A stretch of DNA of 17,221 nucleotides from Bacillota bacterium. Its GTDB lineage: Bacteria > Bacillota > Limnochordia > Darwinibacteriales > DTU012. The translations under genes and the position numbers were made by a program. The stretch's first letter is position 1; every line of letters begins with the position of its first letter. The stretch spans positions 1 to 17,221 of the forward strand of contig JAAYLQ010000110.1 of the NCBI GenBank assembly GCA_012521805.1, in the 5' to 3' direction. Below the pieces are notes generated by a model, which was not told where the DNA came from, did not search any database, and saw only the letters and a program-made list of their open reading frames with translations. Shown piece by piece: positions 8,411 to 15,095 of the stretch.

Positions 8411-9709
8411 TCACACTCTAGTTTCAATCTGAGCGAAAGCATCAATGCCTTCATGGGTTTCGACCCGCTTGATATCTGCTCCTAACCCCCGCAGTTTGTC
8501 CTCCAACCGCTCATAACCGCGATCAATAATATCCAGTCCGTAAATTTCGGTTGTACCAGCAGCGGCCAAACCTGCAATCACCAGCGCCGCACCAGCGCGG
8601 AGATCTGTAACCTCTACCGGAGCTCCCGTCAGCTGGGGAACTCCCCTGACAATTGCTGTTTCCCGCTCCACCTTAATATCTGCGCCCATGCGCCTCAGCT
8701 CATCCACATAGCGGAATCTGTCAAAAATATTCTCCGTAATTACACTGGTACCATCAGCAACAGTCATACAGGCCACCAAAGGCTGCTGCAGATCAGTGGG
8801 AAATCCGGGATAAGGTGCAGTCTCCAGATCAATCGCTGTTAATCTTTCCGGTGCGATGATCCGCACTTCTGTGGCACCCTTTTCAACTACCACTCCCGCT
8901 TCTTCAATCTTGCTGAGGGGCGAGCGGAGGTGCTCAATCACAATATCCTTAATTAAAACATCGCCACCGGTAATCGCCGCAGCAAACATATATGTACCCG
9001 CTTCAATGCGGTCAGGAATGATCGTGTACTCAATCCCCCGCAGCTTTTCTACCCCTTCAATGCGGATAATATCGGTGCCAGCACCGCGGATCTGAGCTCC
9101 CATTCCGTTTAGGAAAATCGCTAAATCAACAACCTCAGGCTCTTTGGCACAGTTTTCCAACACGGTTGTTCCTTCCGCAAGAGTTGCAGCAATCATCAAG
9201 TTCATAGTAGTGCCTACACTGGAGCGGTTGATGTAATAATTAGTTCCAATCAACTTATCGCAGGTGGCTTTCATAAATCCATGCTCAATAGTGATATCTG
9301 CTCCCATCTGGGAAAAACCGCGGATATGAAAATCTACCGGCCTGGATCCAATTGCACAGCCGCCCGGCAGAGGAACTTCTGCTCTCCCCATCCGGGCCAA
9401 CAATAAGCCAGCAGTATAGAATGATGCCCGCATCTTGCGCACCAAATCGTACGGTGCTTGATATTTGTTTAAAGTAGAGCCAACCACATGCAGTTTCCCT
9501 TCCTGATCAAACCACAGCTCCACACCTAAACTGCGCAGAATCAGACAGATCGTTCCCACATCACTGTCCTTTGGAATATTATCTAAAACACATTCGCCCT
9601 CGGTTGCAAGGGCCGCTGCTACAATAATCGGCAGGGCACTGTTTTTTGCCCCGCTGATCTTTACTTCACCTTGGAGTCTTTTTCCACCCTGAATTACTAG
9701 CTTAGCCAT
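8411..9709 (-). CDS. murA: UDP-N-acetylglucosamine 1-carboxyvinyltransferase
   Basis: Transfers enolpyruvate from phosphoenolpyruvate to UDP-GlcNAc, the first committed step of peptidoglycan synthesis, in the cytoplasm. The 432-residue protein has the usual GGKRLQGEVKISGAKNSALP start (K22, N23) and the active-site loop LPGGCAIGSRPVDFH with catalytic C118, the cysteine that fosfomycin alkylates. Later motifs include AGTYMFAAAITGGDV and the PYPGFPTDLQQP stretch. Length is standard. ATG 9709 lies after a G-rich site, 15 bases from the stop of the ireB/reoM-like gene, so the two form an operon. It is transcribed towards ytrI and ends at a hairpin terminator. Confidence 0.96.
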   Translation of the reverse strand: MAKLVIQGGKRLQGEVKISGAKNSALPIIVAAALATEGECVLDNIPKDSDVGTICLILRSLGVELWFDQEGKLHVVGSTLNKYQAPYDLVRKMRASFYTAGLLLARMGRAEVPLPGGCAIGSRPVDFHIRGFSQMGADITIEHGFMKATCDKLIGTNYYINRSSVGTTMNLMIAATLAEGTTVLENCAKEPEVVDLAIFLNGMGAQIRGAGTDIIRIEGVEKLRGIEYTIIPDRIEAGTYMFAAAITGGDVLIKDIVIEHLRSPLSKIEEAGVVVEKGATEVRIIAPERLTAIDLETAPYPGFPTDLQQPLVACMTVADGTSVITENIFDRFRYVDELRRMGADIKVERETAIVRGVPQLTGAPVEVTDLRAGAALVIAGLAAAGTTEIYGLDIIDRGYERLEDKLRGLGADIKRVETHEGIDAFAQIETRV

Positions 9710-9724
9710 CTATACCCCCCACTC

Positions 9725-9982
9725 TCATTCCAAATTTCTCAAGTACGAACCTACGATCTCTTCAAGCAGATCGTTCCGTTCAATCTGCTGGATCTTTATT
9801 CTAGCGTCATTATGAGAGGTAATATATGAAGGATCGCCAGTTAACAGATAACCAACAACTTGATCTAGCGGCCGATAGCCCTTTTCTTCCAAAGCAGCAC
9901 AGACCTGCTTTAGTATTGTTTTTATATCAATGTTTTCCGCATCCACTGCCGAAAACATGCGCGTTTTATCGGAAAGTCCCAC
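9725..9982 (-). CDS. reoM: IreB/ReoM family regulatory phosphoprotein
   Basis: A small regulator known as IreB in Enterococcus, ReoM in Listeria and YrzL in Bacillus. In Listeria, ReoM promotes ClpCP breakdown of MurA until the PASTA kinase PrkA phosphorylates its Thr7. This 85-residue product has the family core LEEKGYRPLDQVVGYLLTGDPSY and NDAR....ERNDLLEEI. GTG 9982 follows AAAGGAGG and puts a threonine exactly at position 7 (VGLSDKTRMF), which supports that start. The frame's extension to 10033 would lie upstream of the predicted transcription start. The arginine I recall before 'xxDAR' in Listeria and Enterococcus is serine here. Its position directly before murA, rather than beside alaS and ruvX, fits a dedicated MurA control unit. 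Confidence 0.9.
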   Translation of the reverse strand: MGLSDKTRMFSAVDAENIDIKTILKQVCAALEEKGYRPLDQVVGYLLTGDPSYITSHNDARIKIQQIERNDLLEEIVGSYLRNLE

Positions 9983-10003
9983 AACCCTTCCTCCTTTACC
10001 TTT

Positions 10004-10033
10004 AGTATGTCTACTGTTAGCAAAAACAGTCAA
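10004..10033 (-). promoter_or_regulatory. Promoter of reoM-murA
   Basis: On the minus strand TTGACT (10033-10028) is followed after 18 bases by CATACT (10009-10004), a good sigma-A-type pair. Transcription would start near 9997, just ahead of the AAAGGAGG ribosome binding site, giving a very short leader. This supports the GTG start at 9982. Confidence 0.6.
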
Positions 10034-10072
10034 TTTTATGCTGTAGTGTAATCTTCAATTTCAAACTAAAAT

Positions 10073-10128
10073 AATCCTGCTCAGAATACCGCCTCAGGCA
10101 ATAATTGCCTTAGCAGGATTACCTGCCT
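10073..10128 (+). promoter_or_regulatory. Nested and competing inverted repeats before patatin gene
   Basis: AATCCTGCT (10073-10081) pairs with AGCAGGATT (10112-10120) to enclose a smaller dyad AGGCAAT/ATTGCCT (10096-10110). GCAGG at 10113-10117 can pair instead with CCTGC at 10122-10126, and AGGCA at 10096-10100 with TGCCT at 10124-10128. The pairings exclude one another, as in an RNA switch, although the 15-base dyad could equally be a protein operator. A possible -10, TACAAT, lies at 10141-10146, which would leave the element upstream of transcription. No poly-T tract follows. The remaining bases up to 10189 show only the ribosome binding site. Confidence 0.45.
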
Positions 10129-10189
10129 AAATGCAAGAAATACAATATTATGTTAACCCAGATCATGACCTTTTAGGAGATGAAAACTT

Positions 10190-11803
10190 GTGAGCAGTAA
10201 AATTCGAACTCAAATCCTGCTTTTGCTGTTTATTTTCTCTATCACGTTATCTGTAAACGCAGCTCAACCGCCACGAGTAGCTCTAGTTTTAGGCGGCGGT
10301 GCAGCCCGAGGATTCAGCCATATCGGTTTAATCCAGGCCTTTGAGGAACATGGAGTTCCCATCGACATGCTGGTGGGCACCAGTATGGGCAGTATTGTCT
10401 CCAGCCTATACGCCGCTGGTTATTCTGTAGACAATATGAAAACAATTATTGCCAATCTCGACACAGCCTCCTTAATTGATGTTACTTTTCCACCAAAAGG
10501 AGGGTTGATCAATACTACCAGACTGCAGCGGTATTTGGATACGCTGCTGACGCACAAATCCTTTGATCAACTGGGGATCCCTTTTTATTCTGTGATTACT
10601 GAGCTGGTTTCCGGCACAGAAAAAGCGGTGCACGAAGGCAGCGTCGCTGTTGCGGTCCAAGCCAGCATGTCCATACCCGCTCTGTTCCAGCCAGTTTCCA
10701 TTGACGGATTGTATTATGTTGACGGCGGCATGAAAAATGCGGTGCCGGTCAATGTTGCCGAAGAATTGGGCGCCGATGTTATTATCGGTGTTGATGTCAA
10801 AAAAGAACTGGAAACAATTAACTACGACAGCATCCTTAATAATCTGCAGCTGACCATGTGGTTTATGATTGATGGCTATGTTGAACTCAACACCCAAGCC
10901 GCAGATGTAATTATTGTGCCAGAAGTGAAATACGATTCATATATGGACTATCAAAAGGCAGAGTTTTTTATTGAACAGGGATACGCAGCCGGTCTCAAGT
11001 ACATGGACCAAATTAAAGCCGCCGTGCTTCAGCATGATCCCAGCTTTGAGTTTGTGCCGTACAGCCAACCTGGCTACTCTGATGCAGAGCTAGCTGCAGT
11101 TCTCAAAAAAGCTGAGCAGGCAGCAGCCGATACACCACGACCCTTTGCGGTTATGCCACAGCTTGACTGGATCGGCCGAGAAGACCAGAAGTTTAAGCTT
11201 GGATTCCGGTTGCAAAACGGCGGTTTAGGCTGGTTCAATTTTGGTTACCGCCGCGGCTTTCCCCTAAAATCCAGCAGCCATGAATTCTTTGTCGGCTGGC
11301 ATAAGCCAAATATCGCGCAGGGAGAGCTGTTTGTGCGTCCGGACGCCAAAACACAGATCGGCTTTAAAGCGGCTCTGCCCTTGGGAGAACAGGCACAGTT
11401 AACTGCCGCTTATCAAATTAACGGAGATTACCTGTGGCAGGTCCGCCTAGCTCACGCTGGTTTAATCAGCACCAATCGCTGGAACCTCAGCTCTGCCCAA
11501 ACCCTGACAATGCCAAACGGGCAGTCAGGCATGATCGGCGAGCTTGAAAGTCTGCTCAAGTTTTATCCAACTCCAGAACATTATCCGCTGATGGAAGTAA
11601 CTTTAGTGAGGCCTTATCTTTTCGGAGGGGTGGCTGTCGAGACACCCCTTAAGCAGTGGGAGCTTTCAGCTGATTATCAAGTGGGTGTCGGATCAGAATT
11701 TCAGCTCTTCGGTCTCTATCCCCTTGATTTATACCTCGGGCTGGAATTTGCAGCTGACTCCGAGGCAATTTGGCGCCTTGGACTGCGCAGGGAGGGTTTT
11801 TAA
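10190..11803 (+). CDS. Exported patatin-like phospholipase with beta-rich C-terminal domain
   Basis: A 537-residue serine acyl hydrolase. Residues 1-25 form a signal peptide (hydrophobic LLLLFIFSITLSV, then NAA). The patatin domain (about 28-280) has the oxyanion loop GGGAARG (35-41), nucleophile elbow GTSMG with S65, and DGG with D178, the full Ser-Asp dyad. It should release fatty acids from membrane lipids outside the inner membrane. After a short linker, residues about 320-537 read as a run of roughly a dozen alternating amphipathic strands with many glycines and aromatics, ending in phenylalanine, as in outer-membrane barrels. Type Vd proteins such as PlpD join patatin to a barrel through a POTRA domain; I see no POTRA and the tail is shorter. 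GTG 10190 follows AGGAGATG. It overlaps the next gene. Confidence 0.88.
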   Translation: MSSKIRTQILLLLFIFSITLSVNAAQPPRVALVLGGGAARGFSHIGLIQAFEEHGVPIDMLVGTSMGSIVSSLYAAGYSVDNMKTIIANLDTASLIDVTFPPKGGLINTTRLQRYLDTLLTHKSFDQLGIPFYSVITELVSGTEKAVHEGSVAVAVQASMSIPALFQPVSIDGLYYVDGGMKNAVPVNVAEELGADVIIGVDVKKELETINYDSILNNLQLTMWFMIDGYVELNTQAADVIIVPEVKYDSYMDYQKAEFFIEQGYAAGLKYMDQIKAAVLQHDPSFEFVPYSQPGYSDAELAAVLKKAEQAAADTPRPFAVMPQLDWIGREDQKFKLGFRLQNGGLGWFNFGYRRGFPLKSSSHEFFVGWHKPNIAQGELFVRPDAKTQIGFKAALPLGEQAQLTAAYQINGDYLWQVRLAHAGLISTNRWNLSSAQTLTMPNGQSGMIGELESLLKFYPTPEHYPLMEVTLVRPYLFGGVAVETPLKQWELSADYQVGVGSEFQLFGLYPLDLYLGLEFAADSEAIWRLGLRREGF

Positions 11804-12867
11804 TGGGACGTAGCCTAATAAAATCGAGTTTACTTATCCTGATGATTATCGCTGTATTTCCCCTGTCCGGAGCAGCTGCCGATACCATTTTCTGGTATCT
11901 ACCCCATCCCGATGACGAAACCCTGGGAATGGCTGACAGCATTTATCAGTCGGTCCTCGCCGGCAGCAGCAATCACTTTATTTACTTCACCAAGGGTAGT
12001 AATTCGTTAGCCCGTTACAATTTACGGGGACCGGACGGCAATATATACCACCTCAGCAGAGAAGAGTTTGGTGCAGCAAGGGTCGCCGAAACCCTAGCAG
12101 CCCTAGCTGCACTGAGTGTAAACCAGGACCAGGTAGTATTCTTAGACTATCCTGATGGGGGCATCCCCCAAACTGCTGCAGAGGCGATTATGCGCTACTT
12201 TGCGCTTCGTTATCCCGGCAGCATCCATCGGACAGTCCATATATTAGATTCACACCCAGACCACAAAACCTTAGCAAAAGCCTTAGCGAAAGTAGCCCAG
12301 GAGGACGGTATTGAGATCAGCACCGAATTTTATCATGTCTATATTCACCGCAGTCAAATCCCCAAAGAGGGCGTTGGCAGGAAAGCGGTTCTCTATCCAG
12401 AGGTGAGGGAACTAGCCATTGCAGAATTTGGTAAGTGGGATCCAGAAAACAACCGCTACGGAATCGGCATGGCCTCTACAGCGGATCTGTTTAATGCGGT
12501 CCGCACCAGTCCTTATGAATATGTAGATTCTGATATCAGCCATCTCCTTCCGGCTGGAACCAATTTTACTTCTCACCTGGTGCTGTCTAATTTAGCAGCC
12601 AGTTATGTCCTGGGCATTGGCGATAAAATCTCAATTAACAGCAGCTTAGATTTTAGAACATCAGCTCTGGAATTAGGGTTGGGTTACCGTTTTAACTCAA
12701 ATCTACCGCTGACAGCAATCACGATCGAAGGCGGCTATCACTGCGGCCACCAAGTGCCTTACGGTACTGTCAGAGCAGAAATAATGGATTATTTTATCAT
12801 ATCCCTTAAACATATCCTAAACAACTCTACTAAAATAGGCTTTGGCATTTCGATCCAGCTTTTTTAA
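11803..12867 (+). CDS. Exported PIG-L family deacetylase with beta-rich tail
   Basis: A 354-residue zinc-dependent N-acetyl-sugar deacetylase of the PIG-L/LmbE family. Residues 1-26 are a signal peptide ending GAAA. The metal site is PHPDDE (H35, general base D37, D38) with the second motif SHPDH (H151, H154). Known relatives act on GlcNAc-inositol or GlcNAc-malate inside the cell; an exported one more likely acts on a glycan or glycolipid of the envelope. Residues about 257-354 lie beyond the usual domain, look like four to six beta strands (ISINSSLDFRTSALELGLGY, KIGFGISIQLF) and end in phenylalanine. ATG 11803 shares a base with the patatin stop (TAATG) behind GGGAGGG, so the two are translationally coupled. 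The substrate cannot be told from sequence. Confidence 0.86.
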   Translation: MGRSLIKSSLLILMIIAVFPLSGAAADTIFWYLPHPDDETLGMADSIYQSVLAGSSNHFIYFTKGSNSLARYNLRGPDGNIYHLSREEFGAARVAETLAALAALSVNQDQVVFLDYPDGGIPQTAAEAIMRYFALRYPGSIHRTVHILDSHPDHKTLAKALAKVAQEDGIEISTEFYHVYIHRSQIPKEGVGRKAVLYPEVRELAIAEFGKWDPENNRYGIGMASTADLFNAVRTSPYEYVDSDISHLLPAGTNFTSHLVLSNLAASYVLGIGDKISINSSLDFRTSALELGLGYRFNSNLPLTAITIEGGYHCGHQVPYGTVRAEIMDYFIISLKHILNNSTKIGFGISIQLF

Positions 12868-12938
12868 ATCCTAGAAAGGAATCGCCAATTGATTATTGAA
12901 TAAATCAAGGGAAATATCCATGAAGGGAGCAGTAAAAC

Positions 12939-13349
12939 ATGGACCCGAAGCGTCTGTATTTATCTAAAGATAAGGTTATCGGAGGCGTCTGCGGCGGAAT
13001 CGCAGAATACATCAATGTAGATCCAACAATAGTCCGTTTACTGTGGGTGCTCCTTGCCCTGACTAACGGGATTGGGATTGTCCTCTATTTCCTTGCCCTT
13101 TTTATCATTCCAGAAGATCCCTATACCAACGCAAATCGATCAGCAGCTGTGGTGGACAAAGTCCGGGACTCCTTTAATCGTGTGGTAAGAGAGTCGAGCA
13201 ACTCCAACGCCCGCAACTTCGGAATCATCCTGATCATCACTGGCGGACTGCTGATCCTGCACCGGTTTATCCCCCATCTTTCGTGGCAGGTAATCTGGTC
13301 AATTATTTTAATTATCCTCGGTTTGTTCCTGATTCTCAGGCGCAGTTAA
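12939..13349 (+). CDS. PspC-domain membrane protein
   Basis: A 136-residue protein. Residues 1-62 are a PspC domain (KRLYLSKDKVIGGVCGGIAEY, then a membrane helix ending FIIPEDP), known from phage-shock and other envelope-stress systems. A charged linker leads to two more hydrophobic helices (about 93-108 and 117-134) resembling the LiaF-type or DUF5668 membrane hairpin. ATG 12939 follows GAAGGGAG with a somewhat long gap. It lies 71 bases after the deacetylase gene, a gap holding a weak AT-rich dyad (TTGATT/AATCAA, 12889-12908) and no clear terminator, so it may belong to the same transcript. PspA, PspB and PspF partners are not in the window. Its role here is probably membrane-stress sensing, by inference. 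Confidence 0.88.
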   Translation: MDPKRLYLSKDKVIGGVCGGIAEYINVDPTIVRLLWVLLALTNGIGIVLYFLALFIIPEDPYTNANRSAAVVDKVRDSFNRVVRESSNSNARNFGIILIITGGLLILHRFIPHLSWQVIWSIILIILGLFLILRRS

Positions 13350-13406
13350 TATCAACGCCTACAAGCACTGCATAAACTAATGGTAGTTCTAACACGGAGG
13401 TCCATT

Positions 13407-14471
13407 ATGAGAATCCTGTTAACTACCGAATTTTTTTTAAGCGGCCAATCGACTCATGTGCTTGATTTAGCAATCCAGTTGCAAAAGCTTGGCCATCCAA
13501 CTGAACTAATTTTAACCGGCATTCACACCACCCTGTTTCAATCCCACTACGGACCGCAGCTGAAGAAAGCCGGTGTAGTTTACCATAACACTAACAATAA
13601 GGTGAGGTTGAATCAGATTGTACGGTCGTTCCAGCCCGATATCATCCATTCCCACAGCTCTACGATTTTTGACCTCACCAAAAGCATCGCCCAGCAAAAT
13701 CGGGTCCCCTATGTTGTTACCTGCCATGGACTGGGGTTTTCCCATCCCAAATATCGGGCATCACTTGCCGGTGCAGAGCAGATTATTGCAGTGGGTCCTA
13801 ATTCTGCTGCAGAAATTAAAGATCGGTTCGAAGAAAAAATTGTGATCATACCTAACGGCGTCGATATCGAGCGGTTTACTCCTGCTAAAAAAGAAACTAA
13901 ACTCAATGTCTACTACGTTGGCCGGCTGGACTGGTCAAAAGTGGAGCCTATCAAGAAACTAGCAGACGCAGTGGCCCAGATTCCTAACATGAGCCTAACG
14001 ATCGTGGGTAACTGGAAGCCTCCTGTTGAAGCTGAGTTCATGCCGTGGCAGACCAACATTGAAAAGCTGTTGGGCAGAGCTAATATCGTGGTAGGCTGTG
14101 GGCGCACCGCCAGAGAAGCCCTGGCAGCGGGATGTGTGGTACTGCTGATGAATACCAGATACGACGGAATTATTGATCACCAGCTGGTGCAGGAACCTGA
14201 TTTCGATTTTTCCGGCAATCAGGGACGCTTTAGATTTAAAAGACTCCTTGAGGATCTTTCCAGTCTGGCAGCTAACCGCAAGCGGATCAGAAGGCTGCAG
14301 CGTTTTAGTCGAGCTTATGCGGTAGAGAACCTCAGCAGTCGGGAAATGGCCCAGAAAGTGCTGGCGGTCTACGTTCAGGCGGTGAGCAGTCTCCGCAGCA
14401 AGACCAGGATCAACTTAACTGGGAGCATGGGGATTCCCCGCAGCTATAAAGTTAATCGACCTCGCTTTTAA
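13407..14471 (+). CDS. Family 4-type (GT-B) glycosyltransferase
   Basis: A 354-residue cytoplasmic or membrane-associated glycosyltransferase. The N-terminal Rossmann half starts MRILLTTEFFLSGQSTHVLDLAIQL and contains DIIHSHSS (78-85) and VVTCHG (103-108). PNGVD (149-153) marks the hinge and the C-terminal half has YVGRLDWSK. The usual acceptor-end motif E-x7-E is weak: only the second glutamate, in TAREALAAG (E237), is clear, while the first position is not acidic. ATG 13407 follows CGGAGG; an upstream ATG at 13380 lacks a site. The last 50 residues are basic. It follows the PspC gene by 57 bases. Placement after two exported lipid- and sugar-modifying enzymes suggests glycolipid or cell-surface glycan work; donor and acceptor are unknown. 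Confidence 0.82.
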   Translation: MRILLTTEFFLSGQSTHVLDLAIQLQKLGHPTELILTGIHTTLFQSHYGPQLKKAGVVYHNTNNKVRLNQIVRSFQPDIIHSHSSTIFDLTKSIAQQNRVPYVVTCHGLGFSHPKYRASLAGAEQIIAVGPNSAAEIKDRFEEKIVIIPNGVDIERFTPAKKETKLNVYYVGRLDWSKVEPIKKLADAVAQIPNMSLTIVGNWKPPVEAEFMPWQTNIEKLLGRANIVVGCGRTAREALAAGCVVLLMNTRYDGIIDHQLVQEPDFDFSGNQGRFRFKRLLEDLSSLAANRKRIRRLQRFSRAYAVENLSSREMAQKVLAVYVQAVSSLRSKTRINLTGSMGIPRSYKVNRPRF

Positions 14472-14483
14472 CCGAGGTCGATT
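14454..14483. terminator. Hairpin between two convergent genes
   Basis: An 11-base-pair perfect stem (AATCGACCTCG with CGAGGTCGATT) closes an eight-base loop that contains the stop codon of the glycosyltransferase gene. It sits between that gene and the convergent membrane-protein gene. Neither side has a strong poly-U tract, so it may act as a weak two-way terminator or as a 3'-end stabiliser. Confidence 0.55.
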
Positions 14484-14486
14484 CGC

Positions 14487-14969
14487 CTACCAATATTTGT
14501 TATCACGATGGATACGCATCAGTCGCTTAATCATGCCCAGCATTGATTCATTATTATTTCTGGCTGTCAGCCACAGCAGTACTACGCTGAGCACTAACGC
14601 ACCGATGGAAACCAAGATATATCCATGGGTGAGCTGGAAGGTGGCGTCAAATTTGAGGGCAAACGGCGCAGTCGCCAGCCTAAAAATCCCGAGCAGTAAC
14701 AGCTGCAGGCTGCTGACAAAGACAAAGCGGGCTTTTATCAGTTCCGCTTCTTTGTAAAAGGCGTTCAGCAGATAAATCAACAATACACAAAAAAAGATCC
14801 CGATAAAAGCCACCCAATTATCGATGGGGCCGGCTACAGTTTTAAAATAGTCGGAATGCAGATCATCAGTCATATAAAACTGACGAATAGTGAACAAGAT
14901 CATAAAGTTCAATCCCGAACTGATAATCCACAGCACCCAGAACCGCAGCCAATTATAAAAACGTGTCAA
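14487..14969 (-). CDS. Four-helix membrane protein, unknown function
   Basis: I do not recognise this 160-residue protein. It has four likely transmembrane helices (about 8-28, 52-71, 82-104 and 115-136), a loop with several acidic residues after helix 1 (TDDLHSDYF) and a short basic tail ending KYW. No catalytic motif, cysteine pair or charged residue pattern suggests an enzyme. The start is uncertain: TTG 14969 is 12 bases from GGGAGG, which is far, while an in-frame ATT at 14975 has ideal spacing but is a rare start codon. The gene is convergent with the glycosyltransferase and divergent from the PIN gene, and it has its own predicted promoter. It stands alone, so context gives no role. 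Confidence 0.7.
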   Translation of the reverse strand: MTRFYNWLRFWVLWIISSGLNFMILFTIRQFYMTDDLHSDYFKTVAGPIDNWVAFIGIFFCVLLIYLLNAFYKEAELIKARFVFVSSLQLLLLGIFRLATAPFALKFDATFQLTHGYILVSIGALVLSVVLLWLTARNNNESMLGMIKRLMRIHRDNKYW

Positions 14970-14995
14970 AGCAATCGACTTCCTCCCGTTTTAAC

Positions 14996-15014
14996 GCAGT
15001 GAAGTATTCACTGC
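14996..15014. repeat. 19-base palindrome at predicted transcription start
   Basis: GCAGTGAA and TTCACTGC form a perfect 8-base-pair dyad around the three bases GTA. It spans the predicted start site of the minus-strand membrane-protein gene and lies just before its ribosome binding site, as an operator or a 5'-end RNA hairpin would. Confidence 0.65.
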
Positions 15015-15015
15015 T

Positions 15016-15045
15016 CTTGTATCTTAAATTCTGTTTTCGTTTCAA
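15016..15045 (-). promoter_or_regulatory. Promoter of the four-helix membrane protein gene
   Basis: On the minus strand TTGAAA (15045-15040) is followed after 18 bases by TACAAG (15021-15016). The -35 has five of six consensus bases and the -10 has four. Transcription would start near 15009, inside the palindrome at 14996-15014. Confidence 0.45.
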
Positions 15046-15066
15046 ACTTCCTGCTATTACTTAAGC

Positions 15067-15095
15067 TTGACAAAGAAATTAATTTTGGTGATACT
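15067..15095 (+). promoter_or_regulatory. Promoter abutting the PIN gene start
   Basis: A perfect -35 TTGACA (15067-15072) is followed after exactly 17 bases by GATACT (15090-15095), four of six -10 bases. The next base is the first ATG of the PIN gene, so the predicted start of transcription (about 15102) lies at or inside the coding start, implying an almost leaderless mRNA. Confidence 0.5.

Noticed and set aside
12889..12908. AT-rich dyad TTGATT/AATCAA as terminator after the PIG-L gene
   Set aside because: The stem is only six weak pairs with no poly-T tract, so termination is unlikely.
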